In this document: piece after piece, positions 45,633 to 55,639 of the stretch
Layout of the letters: every line of letters starts with the position of its first letter
Position numbering within the stretch: position 1 is the stretch's first letter
Made by a program: the position numbers and the translations under genes
The notes under the pieces: model-generated
Told to the model about the DNA's origin: nothing
The model's input: only the letters and a program-made list of their open reading frames with translations
Database searches by the model: none
NCBI GenBank assembly: GCA_024516155.1
Contig: JAJJXM010000077.1
Coordinates: forward strand, 1 to 64,000
Length of the DNA: 64,000 nucleotides
From: Pyronema omphalodes
Lineage: Eukaryota > Ascomycota > Pezizomycetes > Pezizales > Pyronemataceae
Direction of reading: 5' to 3'

Positions 45633-46523
45633 GTTGGATCATGTCGGTGTCTTTGTCTGTAGGGTTGGGTGAGGTAGAGGTGGCGGGTTGGGTTGCCTCT
45701 CTGGCTTCCTTGTGGATGCGGAGGCGGGTCGGGCATTGTTTGTGAAAGGCGGGATGGTCATGTTCGGGGATGCCAGCCTCGACGCAGTTTCTGCATTCGT
45801 ACTTAGTGTGTGAGCACGACTTACCGTTTCTCGTCGGGCATTCGGTGCAGTTGTGGTTCTCCGTGGGGTGTTCTTTTCCACAGAGGGCGCACATCGGTCC
45901 GGGGGGTCCAGTGCAGGTTGCGTGGTGGTGGCCGTAGAGTTGGCACCGTCGACATTGATCGGTTTTCCTCGCGGTGAAGTATTCGGTGACCCTTCGTGCT
46001 TCGAAGAGGACCCGCACCTTACGGCGTTTGAGGAGGGCCAACTCGTCGGGCGTGCGCACCGCAATTACCACACCGGAGGCCGTCTTGCCAGCACGTTTTT
46101 CTGCCGTCGTCATGTACCGCGGGTTCTGGGCCAGGGTGACCGGGTCGTTGCTCCGTTCGATTTCTTCTCGGAGGAGGCGCATTCCTTCCTCAGTGTCGGG
46201 GTAGATGTCCGTGGGGATGCCGTGGACGGCGAGTTTACACCATCTTTCGTTGATGGGAGGGTTGTCGAGAGAGGGGTATACCGTTTGGGCAGCGCGTTGA
46301 ATTGTTTCTAAGTGTGCGGTTAGCTCTTCGGTGGTGGTAGCAGGGTTCAGTGTCAAGATGATATTTCCCGCTTGGTTTTTGCGGACCGTAGTGACTCCCA
46401 TCTGAGAGGGGGCTTTGGCCTCCAGCAGTGCTTTGTTCACTGCGAAGCCCACTTCTACTCTCGTGTGGACCGGGAGGACACTGGGGTTGGGGCAGGGCAG
46501 GATGATTTCCTGGGGGCGGGTTC
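45625..46523 (-). pseudogene. LINE-F ORF1, C-terminal part
   Basis: From the NA target site the frame reads PRTRPQEIILPCPNPS, KALLEAKAPSQMGVTTVRKN, PPINERWCKLAVHGIPTDIY, the basic KRRKVRVLFEARRVTEYF segment, and three knuckles (CRRCQLYGHHHATC, CALCGKEHPTENHNC, CRNCVEAGIPEHDHPAFHKQC). It stops at TAA overlapping the ORF2 start. It is open throughout and joins in frame with the N-terminal part once the NA insert and one TSD copy are removed. Confidence 0.85.
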
Positions 46524-46536
46524 GGGGCTGTCGTTT

Positions 46537-47959
46537 ATTTATTTATTTATTTATTTATTTATTAACTCATACACGCATCCAACCGTAAGGTTATGGCGGA
46601 ATCTACAGTAAATACAAAATTAAGAAACCCGGGTGTCAGGCTAGGCTCTCACTGGGTATGCCCCAGAGCTTGTTGTTAGGGTGTGGGGTTGTAGACCCCC
46701 AAGTCTCGTTGTGCCTTTGTTCCTCAAGCGTCGTCTGTTCCAGGAGCCCTGTACGCTCGGAGGCCACCTCGCCGGGTCGTTCCCCCATTTCCTCCACCCT
46801 TCCCCTCCCATTTTTAACCATTTTTCCGCCTTTATTTCCCCCACAAAGCAAAAACAAAACCAAAGCAAAGTTAAACAGCCGCCGGGCCACCTACGCCCCC
46901 ACTCTCCTCCCCTCTCTCAACTCCTCCGCCGGTGTCTCCTGACTCTTTGCCCTTTGAGACACCCGGGCCCGCCCTGCCCCTCTTCTCCTCCCCTCTCTCC
47001 CCTTCTTCTTCCTGCTTCCTCAGCCTTCTCGCTGCTCCCCCTCGCCTCTCTCCCCTTCTTGTCGGTGGTGTTGTCAGTCCAAGATTGCCATTCCCCAGCA
47101 CAATCTGGACGTTGATGCCTCCGCTCTTGACGACTTCTGCCCAAGTCTTCTTTGCAGAGGGGGTTGTTGTTCTGGGTTGGTGGGTATTCTTTCCCCGGCC
47201 ACCATTCTTTGTTGTAGGGGTCTTGCTGGGTGTCGCTGCCGTAGGTCTCGTCTCCTGCGCTTTCTGCTTCTTCCTCTGTGCGGCCTTCGCCCCCACAGTC
47301 TTCCATCCGTTGGTCTCAGCAGGGGCAGTGCTTGGGGGGGTCGGGTAGAGGTGTGTCCTGAGCAGATGAACTGTCAGGGTGAGGTTCCGATGTCGCTTCG
47401 GTCGATGTGATTGCGAGGAGAGGTAGGGGGGACGTAAGCTTGAGGGCATCAAGCTTGTCCTGGGCGGCGGTAGTCTCATGTTTTGAGTGCATCAGGCTTC
47501 GCACCGGTGATGCAGCTCTCGGTTTGTGGTTGACCGGTACTCTGGTCGTTGGTGATGTGGGTTCGGTGTTCTGGTCGCTTCCCCTTCGCTTTCTCTTGCC
47601 AGGAGGGTTGCGAACAGCGTCCAGGACATCTTGAATGTCATGTTGGACGACGGACAGTTGCATAGTCATCTCTTCCATCGCGGAGGAAGAGGCCGTGAGG
47701 TTCGGTGAGTGGGGCGCCGAAATGACTTGTTGCTGTTCGTCGATTTTCTTCGTCAGGGCGTCCACAGCAGCCTTGAGGGCTGCTGTTGCTGCCTGTGTAG
47801 AGTTGTATGCTTCGCGCAGCGTCGCGTTTTCGAAGAGCAGATCGTTAAATTTCGTCATCATGACGTCGAATCTGCCGTGTATCGCATCGTTGTTGTTGCG
47901 TATGGATTCCTCGAGTGTATTGAAGCGTCGCTGTGTGTCCTGATAGGTCTGGTGTACCT
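46537..47959 (-). mobile_element. NA element copy 2, 5'-truncated
   Basis: Minus strand, with a (TAAA)n tail at 46537-46562 and the 5' end truncated within the coiled-coil coding region (47959). The target duplication GGGGCTGTCGTTT is an exact 13 bp (46524-46536 and 47960-47972), inside LINE-F ORF1. The 3' UTR 46563-46870 has the shared purine-rich block (read on the minus strand) and no gene. Sequence variants (NLEES instead of TLDDT-type coil residues, TAAA rather than CAAA tail) mark a slightly different subfamily from copies 1 and 3. Confidence 0.9.
46871..47959 (-). pseudogene. NA copy 2 protein, C-terminal 360 residues, frameshifted
   Basis: Coiled coil (RRFNTLEESIRNNNDAIHGR, then ALKAAVDALTKKIDEQQQ), the PPGKRKRRGSDQNTEPTSP cluster, then a run of seven C where copy 3 has six (about 47334-47340) shifts the frame. 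The rest (KTWAEVVKSGGINVQIVLGN and the Arg/Gly/Glu tail ending GGPAAV) is in the next frame to 46871. The first part is fused in frame to LINE-F ORF1. Confidence 0.8.
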
Positions 47960-48752
47960 GGGGCTGTCGTTTGACGACGGGGCGAGTAGTGGCGGGTGTG
48001 GGGTTGGTGGGGGGGTTGGCTTTGAGGAGAGTTTTGGTCTTGGAGGGGTCCGCCCACGGCGCCGAGGGTGTGTTGGAGGGGCGGGTTGCAGTCCGGGGTG
48101 CGTCGAGGGGGATGGCGATGTTGTTGCTGCGCAAGATTTCTTCGAGCATGTGGCATCTCGCCATCTCATGGTGTAGGTCGTTGGCGGTGGGCGTGGTGGC
48201 GGGTGCGGTGTCGGGGGCGGTCGGGGGGTTGTCGGCGAGGTGGTCGGTTCGGGGCTGGGTGTTGGTTCGATGTAGTTTGTCGATGCGTTTGGTCACAGTT
48301 TCGAGGCGTTGATTCATTGGTCGGAGGAGATCCATGATGTTCGTCTTGATCAATTCGGATAAGGTCGCGAGGTTGACGTCGGATGTAGTTATTGTGTGCT
48401 GGCTGTCGTTGAGGTCCAGGTCAGAGTCGGAGTCGGAGTCGGTGTCGGGGTGGCTGTCAGTGTCCATAGCGGTCGGCATTGTTTCGACGGGGGTCCCATC
48501 GAGGTTCACGGGGGTGTTTGTTTTCGGACGGGTGGCATTTTTGCGGAGGAGGTCGAGGTCAAGTCTAGAGTCGGATTTTTTGGTGGGGCGTTTGGTGACT
48601 TTTCCGGAGACGGTCGTTGATTTCTTAGAGGTCGCGATGGCGGAGGAGCCAGCGTGCGGGGCGTTGATTCGGGAAAGCTCGTCGGGGCTAAAAATATTCT
48701 CGGGTACCTGCATACGCGAGGGCGTGGCAGGGATGGGTGCGTTAGCGTCCAT
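47316..48752 (-). CDS. Chimeric ORF: LINE-F ORF1 N-terminus fused to the NA coiled coil (478 aa)
   Basis: The ATG at 48752 is the natural LINE-F ORF1 start (MDANAPIPATPSRMQVPENI). Residues 1 to about 264 are LINE-F ORF1 (Asp/Ser-rich acidic block, helix LHHEMARCHMLEEILRSN). At 47960-47972 the frame crosses the insertion site directly into the NA protein (HQTYQDTQRRFN...) and stays open to TGA at about 47316, caused by the C-run frameshift. The fusion is an accident of insertion, but it is intact, under the LINE promoter region, and would produce an acidic-plus-coiled-coil protein. No evidence of expression or function. Confidence 0.7.
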   Translation of the reverse strand: MDANAPIPATPSRMQVPENIFSPDELSRINAPHAGSSAIATSKKSTTVSGKVTKRPTKKSDSRLDLDLLRKNATRPKTNTPVNLDGTPVETMPTAMDTDSHPDTDSDSDSDLDLNDSQHTITTSDVNLATLSELIKTNIMDLLRPMNQRLETVTKRIDKLHRTNTQPRTDHLADNPPTAPDTAPATTPTANDLHHEMARCHMLEEILRSNNIAIPLDAPRTATRPSNTPSAPWADPSKTKTLLKANPPTNPTPATTRPVVKRQPQVHQTYQDTQRRFNTLEESIRNNNDAIHGRFDVMMTKFNDLLFENATLREAYNSTQAATAALKAAVDALTKKIDEQQQVISAPHSPNLTASSSAMEEMTMQLSVVQHDIQDVLDAVRNPPGKRKRRGSDQNTEPTSPTTRVPVNHKPRAASPVRSLMHSKHETTAAQDKLDALKLTSPLPLLAITSTEATSEPHPDSSSAQDTPLPDPPKHCPC

Positions 48753-49187
48753 CGCTTAACCGGTGGTACGGTAAGCGATGGCGAAGAGTCACGTGAGGAG
48801 GCTCTTGCTAAGCGAGCACGAAAATTTCTCGCGAGGAAAGGGGTCCGGAGGGGGGGAAATTTGGGGTATCACCACAACCAGTGCTGCTGGTGGGGGGGGG
48901 GATTTGGGGGGGGGGGGGGGTTTCGGTATGCCGAAACCGAAAATAAGGTCGGTTTGATGATTGGAGGGCGGGTGGTGGAGCGGCGTTGATGAAAGTGCCC
49001 GGAATCCGGCCCGGAGGTCCCAGAATCGCGTTTTTCCGCTGAATCTCAACGGTAAACGGTAGCTGGGTTCCGAAAATCGAGATTCGGGGTAATTCCGAGG
49101 TAAGAAATCGATTGCCGATTCGAAAATCGGGGAAATTGTTGTTGTTGTCGCAAATGCAGGGGGGGGTCAGCGGTTGCTGTGTGGTGT
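48753..49187 (-). other. LINE-F 5' UTR
   Basis: Nearly identical to the LINE-C 5' UTRs (53493-53929, 62935-63368). Reading from the 5' end: CACCACACAGCAACCGCTGA, a C-run, an imperfect ACAACAACAACA stretch, two or three long C-runs (about 48890-48920), then an AAGAGCCTCCTCACGTGACT segment containing a CACGTG motif about 40 nt before the ORF1 ATG. LINE promoters are internal, so promoter elements are expected here; none is proven. Confidence 0.7.
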
Positions 49188-50827
49188 GACACCCCCGACG
49201 TATTGACCAACCCCGACCCCAAATACACCGTTCAACGCAACACCGACAAATTGAAAAAACGCCCAGCTGCCTCCACCGCCCACACCATCACCCACATCGC
49301 CGCCGACTCCACCCCAGTCCCCGCCAGAGTCCAACGACTCCGCCGTGACACCGACAAACCCCTATCTACCGACCCCGCCACCGACAGCCTCGCGACATCC
49401 ATCAACCAACTTAACGACAATCTCAACACCGCCACGGACATGTTCCGACACGCCGACAGAGCCACGAATGACAGAGTCTCTCAAGCGTTCCGATCCATCC
49501 ACAAATACCAGTCTACAATCCGTGCCGTCCACGATCTCTTGTCCCGCATTGCCCCCGTCATACTCCCCAACGAAGACATCTCAGCCCTCCTTTCCCCCGT
49601 CGAATCCTCCACCCCCGAGAACCCCACTATCCCCGCTCCACCCCCCCCCCCGCATCCAACGATCTCCCCTCCATTCACGCCCCCACCCCCGCTGCCCCCT
49701 CCCCCAAGGAACTTGCCTACTGGAAAAAACGCTGTCTTGAAGCCGAGAACGAGCTCAAGAAACCCAAGATCCCCCTCTCCGTCCATGCCCCACGCCCCGA
49801 TCTGAACCCCTCCACCCCGTGGCAAGAAGAAGGACCCGCAACGAAGACGCTATTCCCCGCTGCTGCCCCCAGGCCTCCTCAACAAACCACCAAACCTGCC
49901 AAAGCCCAAAGGAAAGAATCCCCCCCCCCCACCGACATTATTATCCCATGCCCAGACCCCCGTTCCTTCCCAGAGAGCTCCAAAATAGCACTCGGAGCCG
50001 CCGTCAACGACGCCTTGCGCAAAGCAAATGCTCCTGAGAACGTCTCCATCTCAATGGTGAAGAAGAACGTGAAAGGATATCTTATTTTGACCCCCCCCCC
50101 CCACACTACACCCCGCCGATATCACCCCCCACCTGCCCCTCATCCTCGAAGCCACCCGCAAAATACACCCTGCGTTGCTGCCCCCCGCATAAACGAGAAG
50201 TAGTACAAACTGGCAGTCCACGGCGTACCAACCGAGTACTACCCAGACTCCGAGGAAGGCATGCAAAAACTGCAAGCCGAAATTGAACGTAACCACTCCG
50301 TCAGATTAACCCAACCACCGCGATACGTATCTCACCCCGACTAACGGGCCGGTAAGTTGGCGTCGAGCGTCTTGATCGCCCTCAACTCCGTCAACGACTA
50401 CAACACATTGAAACGCACGAAGGTCGTCGTCCTGTTCGAACCACGGAAGGTCACCGAGTTCTTCTCCGCCAGGCCCATCGACCAGTGCCGTAGGTGCCAG
50501 AAGTTTGGCCACAACCACGCAACGTGCGCTGCCGACAACGGCCCTACCTGCGCTATATGCGCCGCCGTACACCCAACGGAATACCACTTCTGTGGAGAAT
50601 GCCCCAAACAGAAGGGCAGGAAGTGCATCCACACCGTTTACAGATGCTCGAACTGCGTAGCCGCAGGACATGCTGACACCCAACACGCAGCATACAGCAC
50701 TAAATGCCCAGTAAAAATAGGAATAGTGAGAGAGGCATGGCTGAAAACCCACCCAGACACCGCCTACAACAACATCCCCGCCGAAACCAACCCCATCGCT
50801 GATACCACCATGACCGCCGATGAATAG
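49188..50827 (+). pseudogene. LINE-D2 ORF1, main part
   Basis: Continues from 41058. KPLSTDPATDSLATSINQL and LNTATDMFRHADRATNDRV lead to a frameshift in a Pro-rich C-run near 49650, then the AYWKKRCLEAENELKKPK region, FPESSKIALGAAVNDALRKA, a frameshift at a C-run near 50090, stops at about 50201 and 50342, and finally HTKVVVLFEPRKVTEFF-type sequence with knuckles CRRCQKFGHNHATC, CAICAAVHPTEYHFC and CSNCVAAGHADTQHAAYSTKC. It ends at TAG 50825-50827, overlapping ORF2 in ATGAATAG. RNA-binding ORF1 protein; this copy is dead. Confidence 0.85.
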
Positions 50828-51362
50828 ACAACATCCATCAGCGGCGACCCTCCGCATCGTGTCCCACAACACGAATCGCAGCACCACCGCCCTCACGACG
50901 CTGCTAAACACAGCCAGCGCTTCTACCGACATCATTCTTGTCCAAGAGGTAAACGTCAAGGACCCCAAATTTGCTATAACCCACCCCAACTTCATTCTTT
51001 TGCTTCCCCCCCGCGGCTACCACAAAGTCAACCAGACCGCCGCCTACGTCTCTCGGTTGAACCCCCACATCAGCGTCACCCCTCGACCAGATGTTACCCA
51101 AGACCCGGACCTACAAGTCCTCGAGGTCCGCACACCCCTAATACCCCCCTTCTATTTACTTAACATATATAATGAACGTGACCCAATCTCCAAAATATAC
51201 ACCCTGCCCCGAGCCCTCACCCCCCTCGTCCTCCCTCGCCGATGTGTCATCACGGGTGACCTCAACGCACACCATCCGTTGTGGGATTCCAACACTCGCA
51301 GGAGAGCCCGAGCTGAAAAGCTCGTGGAACTAATCGAAACCCACCACTGGAATCTAGCGAAC
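50820..51362 (+). pseudogene. LINE-D2 ORF2, endonuclease first half
   Basis: ATG at 50820. TLRIVSHNTNRSTTALTTLL, IILVQEVNVKDPKF, a hydrophobic LLNIYNERD segment, and GDLNAHHPLWDSNTRRRARA. It is cut at 51362 (ending NLANV) by NA copy 3. The frame resumes in the same domain at 53281. Open throughout. Confidence 0.85.
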
Positions 51363-53280
51363 GTCCGTCCATCGGATTCGGATTCGCAGCACTCTTTCAC
51401 GTTATTCTCTGAATTTTCAGGGAATTCTACGTTGTTTTTGTTGACTTTTGTCGCAAAATCAGAGTTTTCACGAGTTTTGGCTTACCCCACCTCACGAAAT
51501 GTCGCCAAAACAACGACAGAACAACGCTCAACGATCGAAACGGTCCGAAAACGCGTACAATGTTCTAGCCGACCTTCCTCATGATGGATCTACTCCTACA
51601 TTTGATGAAAGAGATGGAAAAATTGATGAAGTTGTTGGAAACATCGCTGAAAAGCTCCTCCAGAGCGTGGTCTTGGCAAGATGACCAGTTCCTTCGGCTT
51701 CAACGAAGCAGCACCAGGCGACAACTGAGCACAGCCGGTTCAGTAACTACCGTTGCATAATGGTATCTGCAATTAAAGAGGCAGTCGCAGTTGACGACAA
51801 CTATGCCACCCTAGATCAACTGTTTATAGACAACTACGCCGAAATCACTGGAGCCAGCTTCCTGGGGATACAACAGATCCACCAGGACACACAGCGACGC
51901 TTCAATACCCTCGATGACACCATACGCAACAACAGCGATGAGATGCGCCACAGATTCGACGTCATGATGACGAACTTCGCCATTCTGACCGGCGAAAACA
52001 CGAAGCTGCGCGCAGCATACGACTCTACACAGGCAGAAACAGCAGCTCTCAAGGCTGCTGTGGACGCCCTGACGAAGAAAATCGACGAACAGCAACAAGT
52101 CATTTCGGCGCCCCCCTCACCGAACCTCACGGCCTCTTCCTCAGCGATGGAAGAGATGACTATGCAACTGTCCGTAGTCCAACATGACATTCAGGAAGTC
52201 CTGGACGCTGTTCGCAACCCTCCTGGCAAGAGAAAGCGAAGGGGAAGCGACCAGAACACCAAACCCACCTCACCGACAAACAGAAGACCGGTGAACCACA
52301 AACCGAGAGCGGCATCACCGGTGCGAAGCCTGATGCACTCGAAACATGCGACTACCGCCGCCCAGGACAAGCTTGATGCCCTCAAGCCTATGTCCCCCCT
52401 ACCTCTCCTCGCGATCACGTCGACCGAAGCGACACCGGAACCTCACCCTGACAGTTCATCTGCTCAGGACACACCTCTACCCGACCCCCCAAGCACTGCC
52501 CCTGCTGAGACGAACGGATGGAAGACTGTGGAGGCGAAGGCTACACAGAGGAAGAAGCAGAAAGCGAAGGAGACGACACCTGCGGCAGCGCCACCCAGCA
52601 AGACCCCTACAACAAAGAATGGTGGCCGGGGAAAGAATACCCACCAACCCAGAACGACAACCTCCTCTGCAAAGAAGACTTGGGCAGAAGTCGTCAAGAG
52701 CGGAGGCATCAACGTCCAGATTGTGCTTGGGAATGGCAATCTTGGACTGACAACACCACCGACAAGAAGGGGAGAGAGGCGAGGGGGAGCAGCAAGAAGG
52801 CTGAGGAAGAAGGAAGGAGAAGGGGAGAGAGGGGAGGAGAAGAGGGGCAGGGCAGGCCCGGGTGTCTCAAAGGGCAAAGAGTCAGGAGACACCGGCGGAG
52901 GAGGTGAGAGAGGGGAGGAGAGCGGGGGCACGGGTGGCCCGGAGGCTGTTTAACTTTGATTTGGTTTCGTTTTTGCTTTGTGGAGGAAATAAAGGAGGAC
53001 AAATGGTTAAAAATGGGAGGGGAAGGGAGGAGGAAAGGGAGGAGCCCGGCGAGGCGGCCTCTGTGCAAGCAGGGCACTTGGAACATCAGACGCGCTTGGA
53101 CAAGAAACCCCCGTAGTAACAGTGGGGACAGACCCCACAACCACAACGATCAAGAGGAGGAGACTGGTAGAGGTGGAGACTGGGTTTTTGCTTTTACATT
53201 TCTTTCTTATTCTCTTTTGTATTTATCTGTCCCTTGTCATAACCTTCGGGTTGCAAACAAGTAATGAGAGAACAAACAAA
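51363..53280 (+). mobile_element. NA element copy 3, bounded by an exact 9-bp duplication
   Basis: 1918 bp between two copies of CTAGCGAAC (51354-51362 and 53281-53289). The 5' end is slightly truncated (it lacks the C-run start but keeps the CATCGGATTCGGATTCGCAG part of the 5' UTR). One 485-codon ORF is followed by a 327-bp 3' UTR (52954-53280) with the purine-rich block GGGAGGGGAAGGGAGGAGG, the GGTTGCAAACAAGTAATGAG block and (CAAA)n. It lies in the endonuclease domain of LINE-D2. This copy shows most clearly that the unit is mobile and encodes no EN or RT. Confidence 0.92.
51499..52953 (+). pseudogene. NA element protein, coiled-coil and basic tail (best copy, one stop)
   Basis: The open frame begins upstream at a TTG codon (51448), but the first ATG is 51499 (MSPKQRQNNAQRSKRSENAY). 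TGA at 51682-51684 (Ser in copy 1) is the only lesion; the frame is then open to TAA at 52953. Order: basic N-terminus; helix VAVDDNYATLDQLFIDNYAE; coiled coil HQDTQRRFNTLDDTIRNN to ALTKKIDEQQQV; helix MTMQLSVVQHDIQEVLDAVR; nuclear-localisation-like GKRKRRGS; Pro/Ser linker; RKKQKAKET; KKTWAEVVKSGGINVQIVLG; and an RRGERRGG / GEGERGEE tail. 484 residues, the same as copy 1. No known domain recognised; it could be a Gag/ORF1-like protein that binds its own RNA. Confidence 0.75.
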
Positions 53281-53492
53281 CTAGCGAACATCCCCGACGT
53301 CCCGACCCACCAGTACAAAGACGGCTCTGGCTCGTCGGTTCTGGACCTGACCCTGACATCCCCCGCGATGACAAGGGAACTCACGAACTGGGCAGTCGAC
53401 GACGACCTAGCTACAAGTTCAGACCACGAGGTCATCCGCTTTCAACTAACATCGCTCCACCCAGACCATACGGATCCACCATTACTTCGAAA
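53281..53492 (+). pseudogene. LINE-D2 ORF2, endonuclease second half
   Basis: Resumes at the TSD (LANIPDVPTHQYKD), then SGSSVLDLTLTSPAMTRELT, TSSDHEVIRFQLTSLHPDHT and LLRK at the LINE-C boundary. It continues the APE domain cut at 51362. The following roughly 1 kb of ORF2 (linker and first RT motifs) is missing; the frame reappears only at 63505. Confidence 0.85.
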
Positions 53493-53929
53493 ACACCACA
53501 CAGCAACCGCTGACCCCCCCCCCTGCATTTGCGACAACAACAACAATTTCCCCGATTTTCGAATCGGCAATCGACTTCTTACCTCGGAATTACCCCGAAT
53601 CTCGATTTTCGGAACCCAGCTACCGTTTACCGTTGAGATTCAGCGGAAAAACGCGATTCTGGGACCTCCGGGCCGGATTCCGGGCACTTTCATCAACGCC
53701 GCTCCACCACCCGCCCCCCAATCATCAAACCGACCTTATTTTCGGTTTCGGCATACCGAAATCCCCCCCCCCCCCCAAATCCCCCCCCCCACCAGCAGCA
53801 CTGGTTGTGGTGATCCCCCAAATTTCCCCCCCTCCGGACCCCTTTCCTCGCGAGAAATTTTCGTGCTCGCTTAGCAAGAGCCTCCTCACGTGACTCTTCG
53901 CCATCGCTTACCTCACCACCGGTTAAGCG

Positions 53930-55639
53930 ATGGACGCTAACGCACCCATCCCCGCTACGCCCTCGCGTATGCAGGTACCCGAGCATATTTTTAGCCCCGA
54001 CGAGCTTTCCCGAATCAACGCCCCGCACGCTGGCTCCTCCGCCATCGCGACCTCTAAGAAATCAACGACCGCCTCCGGAAAAGTCACCAAAACCCCCGCC
54101 AAAAAATCCGCCTCTAGACGTGACCTCGACCTCCTCCGCAAAAATGTCACCCGACCGAAAACAAACACCCACGTGAACCTCGATGGGACCCCCGTCGAAA
54201 CAATGCCGACCGCCATGGACACTGACAGCTGCCCCGACACCGACTCCGAATCCGACTCTGACCTGAACCTCAACGACAGCCAGCACGCAATAACTGCTTC
54301 CGACGTCAACCCCAACCCCCAGCCTCAGCCCGACAACGACCTCCTCTCAGCCATCGCCACCATGATTTCGAAAAACACCAACGACGCGCTCCGACCTATT
54401 GTCCGTTCCATTGACACCATCAACAAAAGACTCGACAAAATCACAAAACCCAGCCCGCCCCCTCCGACACAACCCCAACGTCAACCCCACCCCGAACAAA
54501 CGACCACCGCCAACTCACCCCCCGACGACCTCCAATACTGGAAAGAACGATGCCGACTCCTGGAAAACGCCCTTCGCCACCACAACATCGCCATACCGAC
54601 CTCCACCACTACTCGCCGTCACAACCCCCCCACGACCACTCACCAGCCGTGGACCTCCGGCACAACCGTCGCTGACCTCTCCTTCCCCGCCCACGCCCCC
54701 AAAAGCAACCCCCCCGCAAAACCGCACCCCCGACGCCAACGCACCCGCCCCCAGGAAATCATCCTGCCCTGCCCCAACCCTGCGGAAATCGACGTCAATA
54801 CCAAAGCCCAACTGGGAAGGGCGATCAACGCTGCACTGACCTAGACACAGGCGCCGCCTCACATGGCTGTCGCCACGATCAGACAAGCCACATCAGGAAA
54901 CCTCATCGTGACCATGACAGACGGCACCACTGAATCCGAGCTGACCGAGAACCTAGGGACCATACACACAGCGACGCGACAGGTCAACACCTCCATCGCC
55001 GCACCCCGCCTGAACGAGCGATGGTATAAGCTCGCAGTTCATGGAATCCCCACGAGCCAATACCCCGACTCCCCCGACGGAATGCGCCTCCTCCAGGAGG
55101 AGATCGAACGCAGCAACGGACCTGTCACCCTGGCGCAACCCCCCCGATATATGACGACCGCGGAGAAACGTGTGGGCAAGGAAGCGTCCAGTGTGGTTAT
55201 TGCGGTACGTACCGCCGGAGAGCTCGCACTCCTGAAGCGCAAACGAGTCATGGTACTCTTCGAGCCCCGAAGAGTCACCGAGTACCACTCTGCCCGACGG
55301 ACCGACCAGTGTCGGCGCTGCTTGCTCTTTGGCCACCACTACACCAACTGCACTGGACCGCAAGGCCCCACCTGCGGCATCTGCGGCCAGAACCACCCCA
55401 CGGACGACCACGCCTGCAACGACTGCCCCCAAAGCAAAGGTAAGAGCTGTGAGCACACTAGATACCATTGCAAAAACTGCGCGGACGCCAACCTCCCCGA
55501 CCTCGACCACCCAGGCTTCAGCAAGCAATGCCCCGTACGCATCCGCATATTCAAAGAAGCCTGGACAGCGTTACAAAACCCCGCCGCCGCCCCACCCAAC
55601 CCAGCCGCCAGAGACACTGAGATGAACGCCCATGTCTAG
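53930..55639 (+). pseudogene. LINE-C(+) ORF1, one TAG
   Basis: ATG 53930, MDANAPIPATPSRMQVPEHI. It matches the intact minus-strand ORF1 (61225-62934) almost residue for residue, except for TAG at 54842-54844 where the other copy has Gln (CAG). Acidic DTDSESDSDLNLND block, ERCRLLENALRHHNI helix, RPQEIILPCPNP, and CCHC knuckles CRRCLLFGHHYTNC, CGICGQNHPTDDHAC, CKNCADANLPDLDHPGFSKQC. It ends in ATGTCTAG, overlapping ORF2 by 8 nt. RNA-binding component of the LINE particle. Confidence 0.85.

Larger units (their letters stand above)
41059..49187 (-). mobile_element. LINE-F, full-length, carrying an NA insertion
   Basis: Minus strand. The 5' end at 49187 (CACCACACAGCAACCGC plus a C-run) reaches a 435-nt 5' UTR, ORF1, ORF2, a 3' UTR (41059-41692) and a (CAAA)n tail at 41059-41081. 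The target duplication GACACCCCCGACG (41046-41058 and 49188-49200) is an exact 13 bp. The element is interrupted in ORF1 by NA copy 2. The 3' UTR has no gene; it contains the purine-rich block (on the minus strand) shared with NA and LINE-E. Confidence 0.9.

Noticed and set aside
46537..46562. TTTA repeat as an independent microsatellite
   Set aside because: It is the 3' tail of NA copy 2, adjacent to an exact target duplication.
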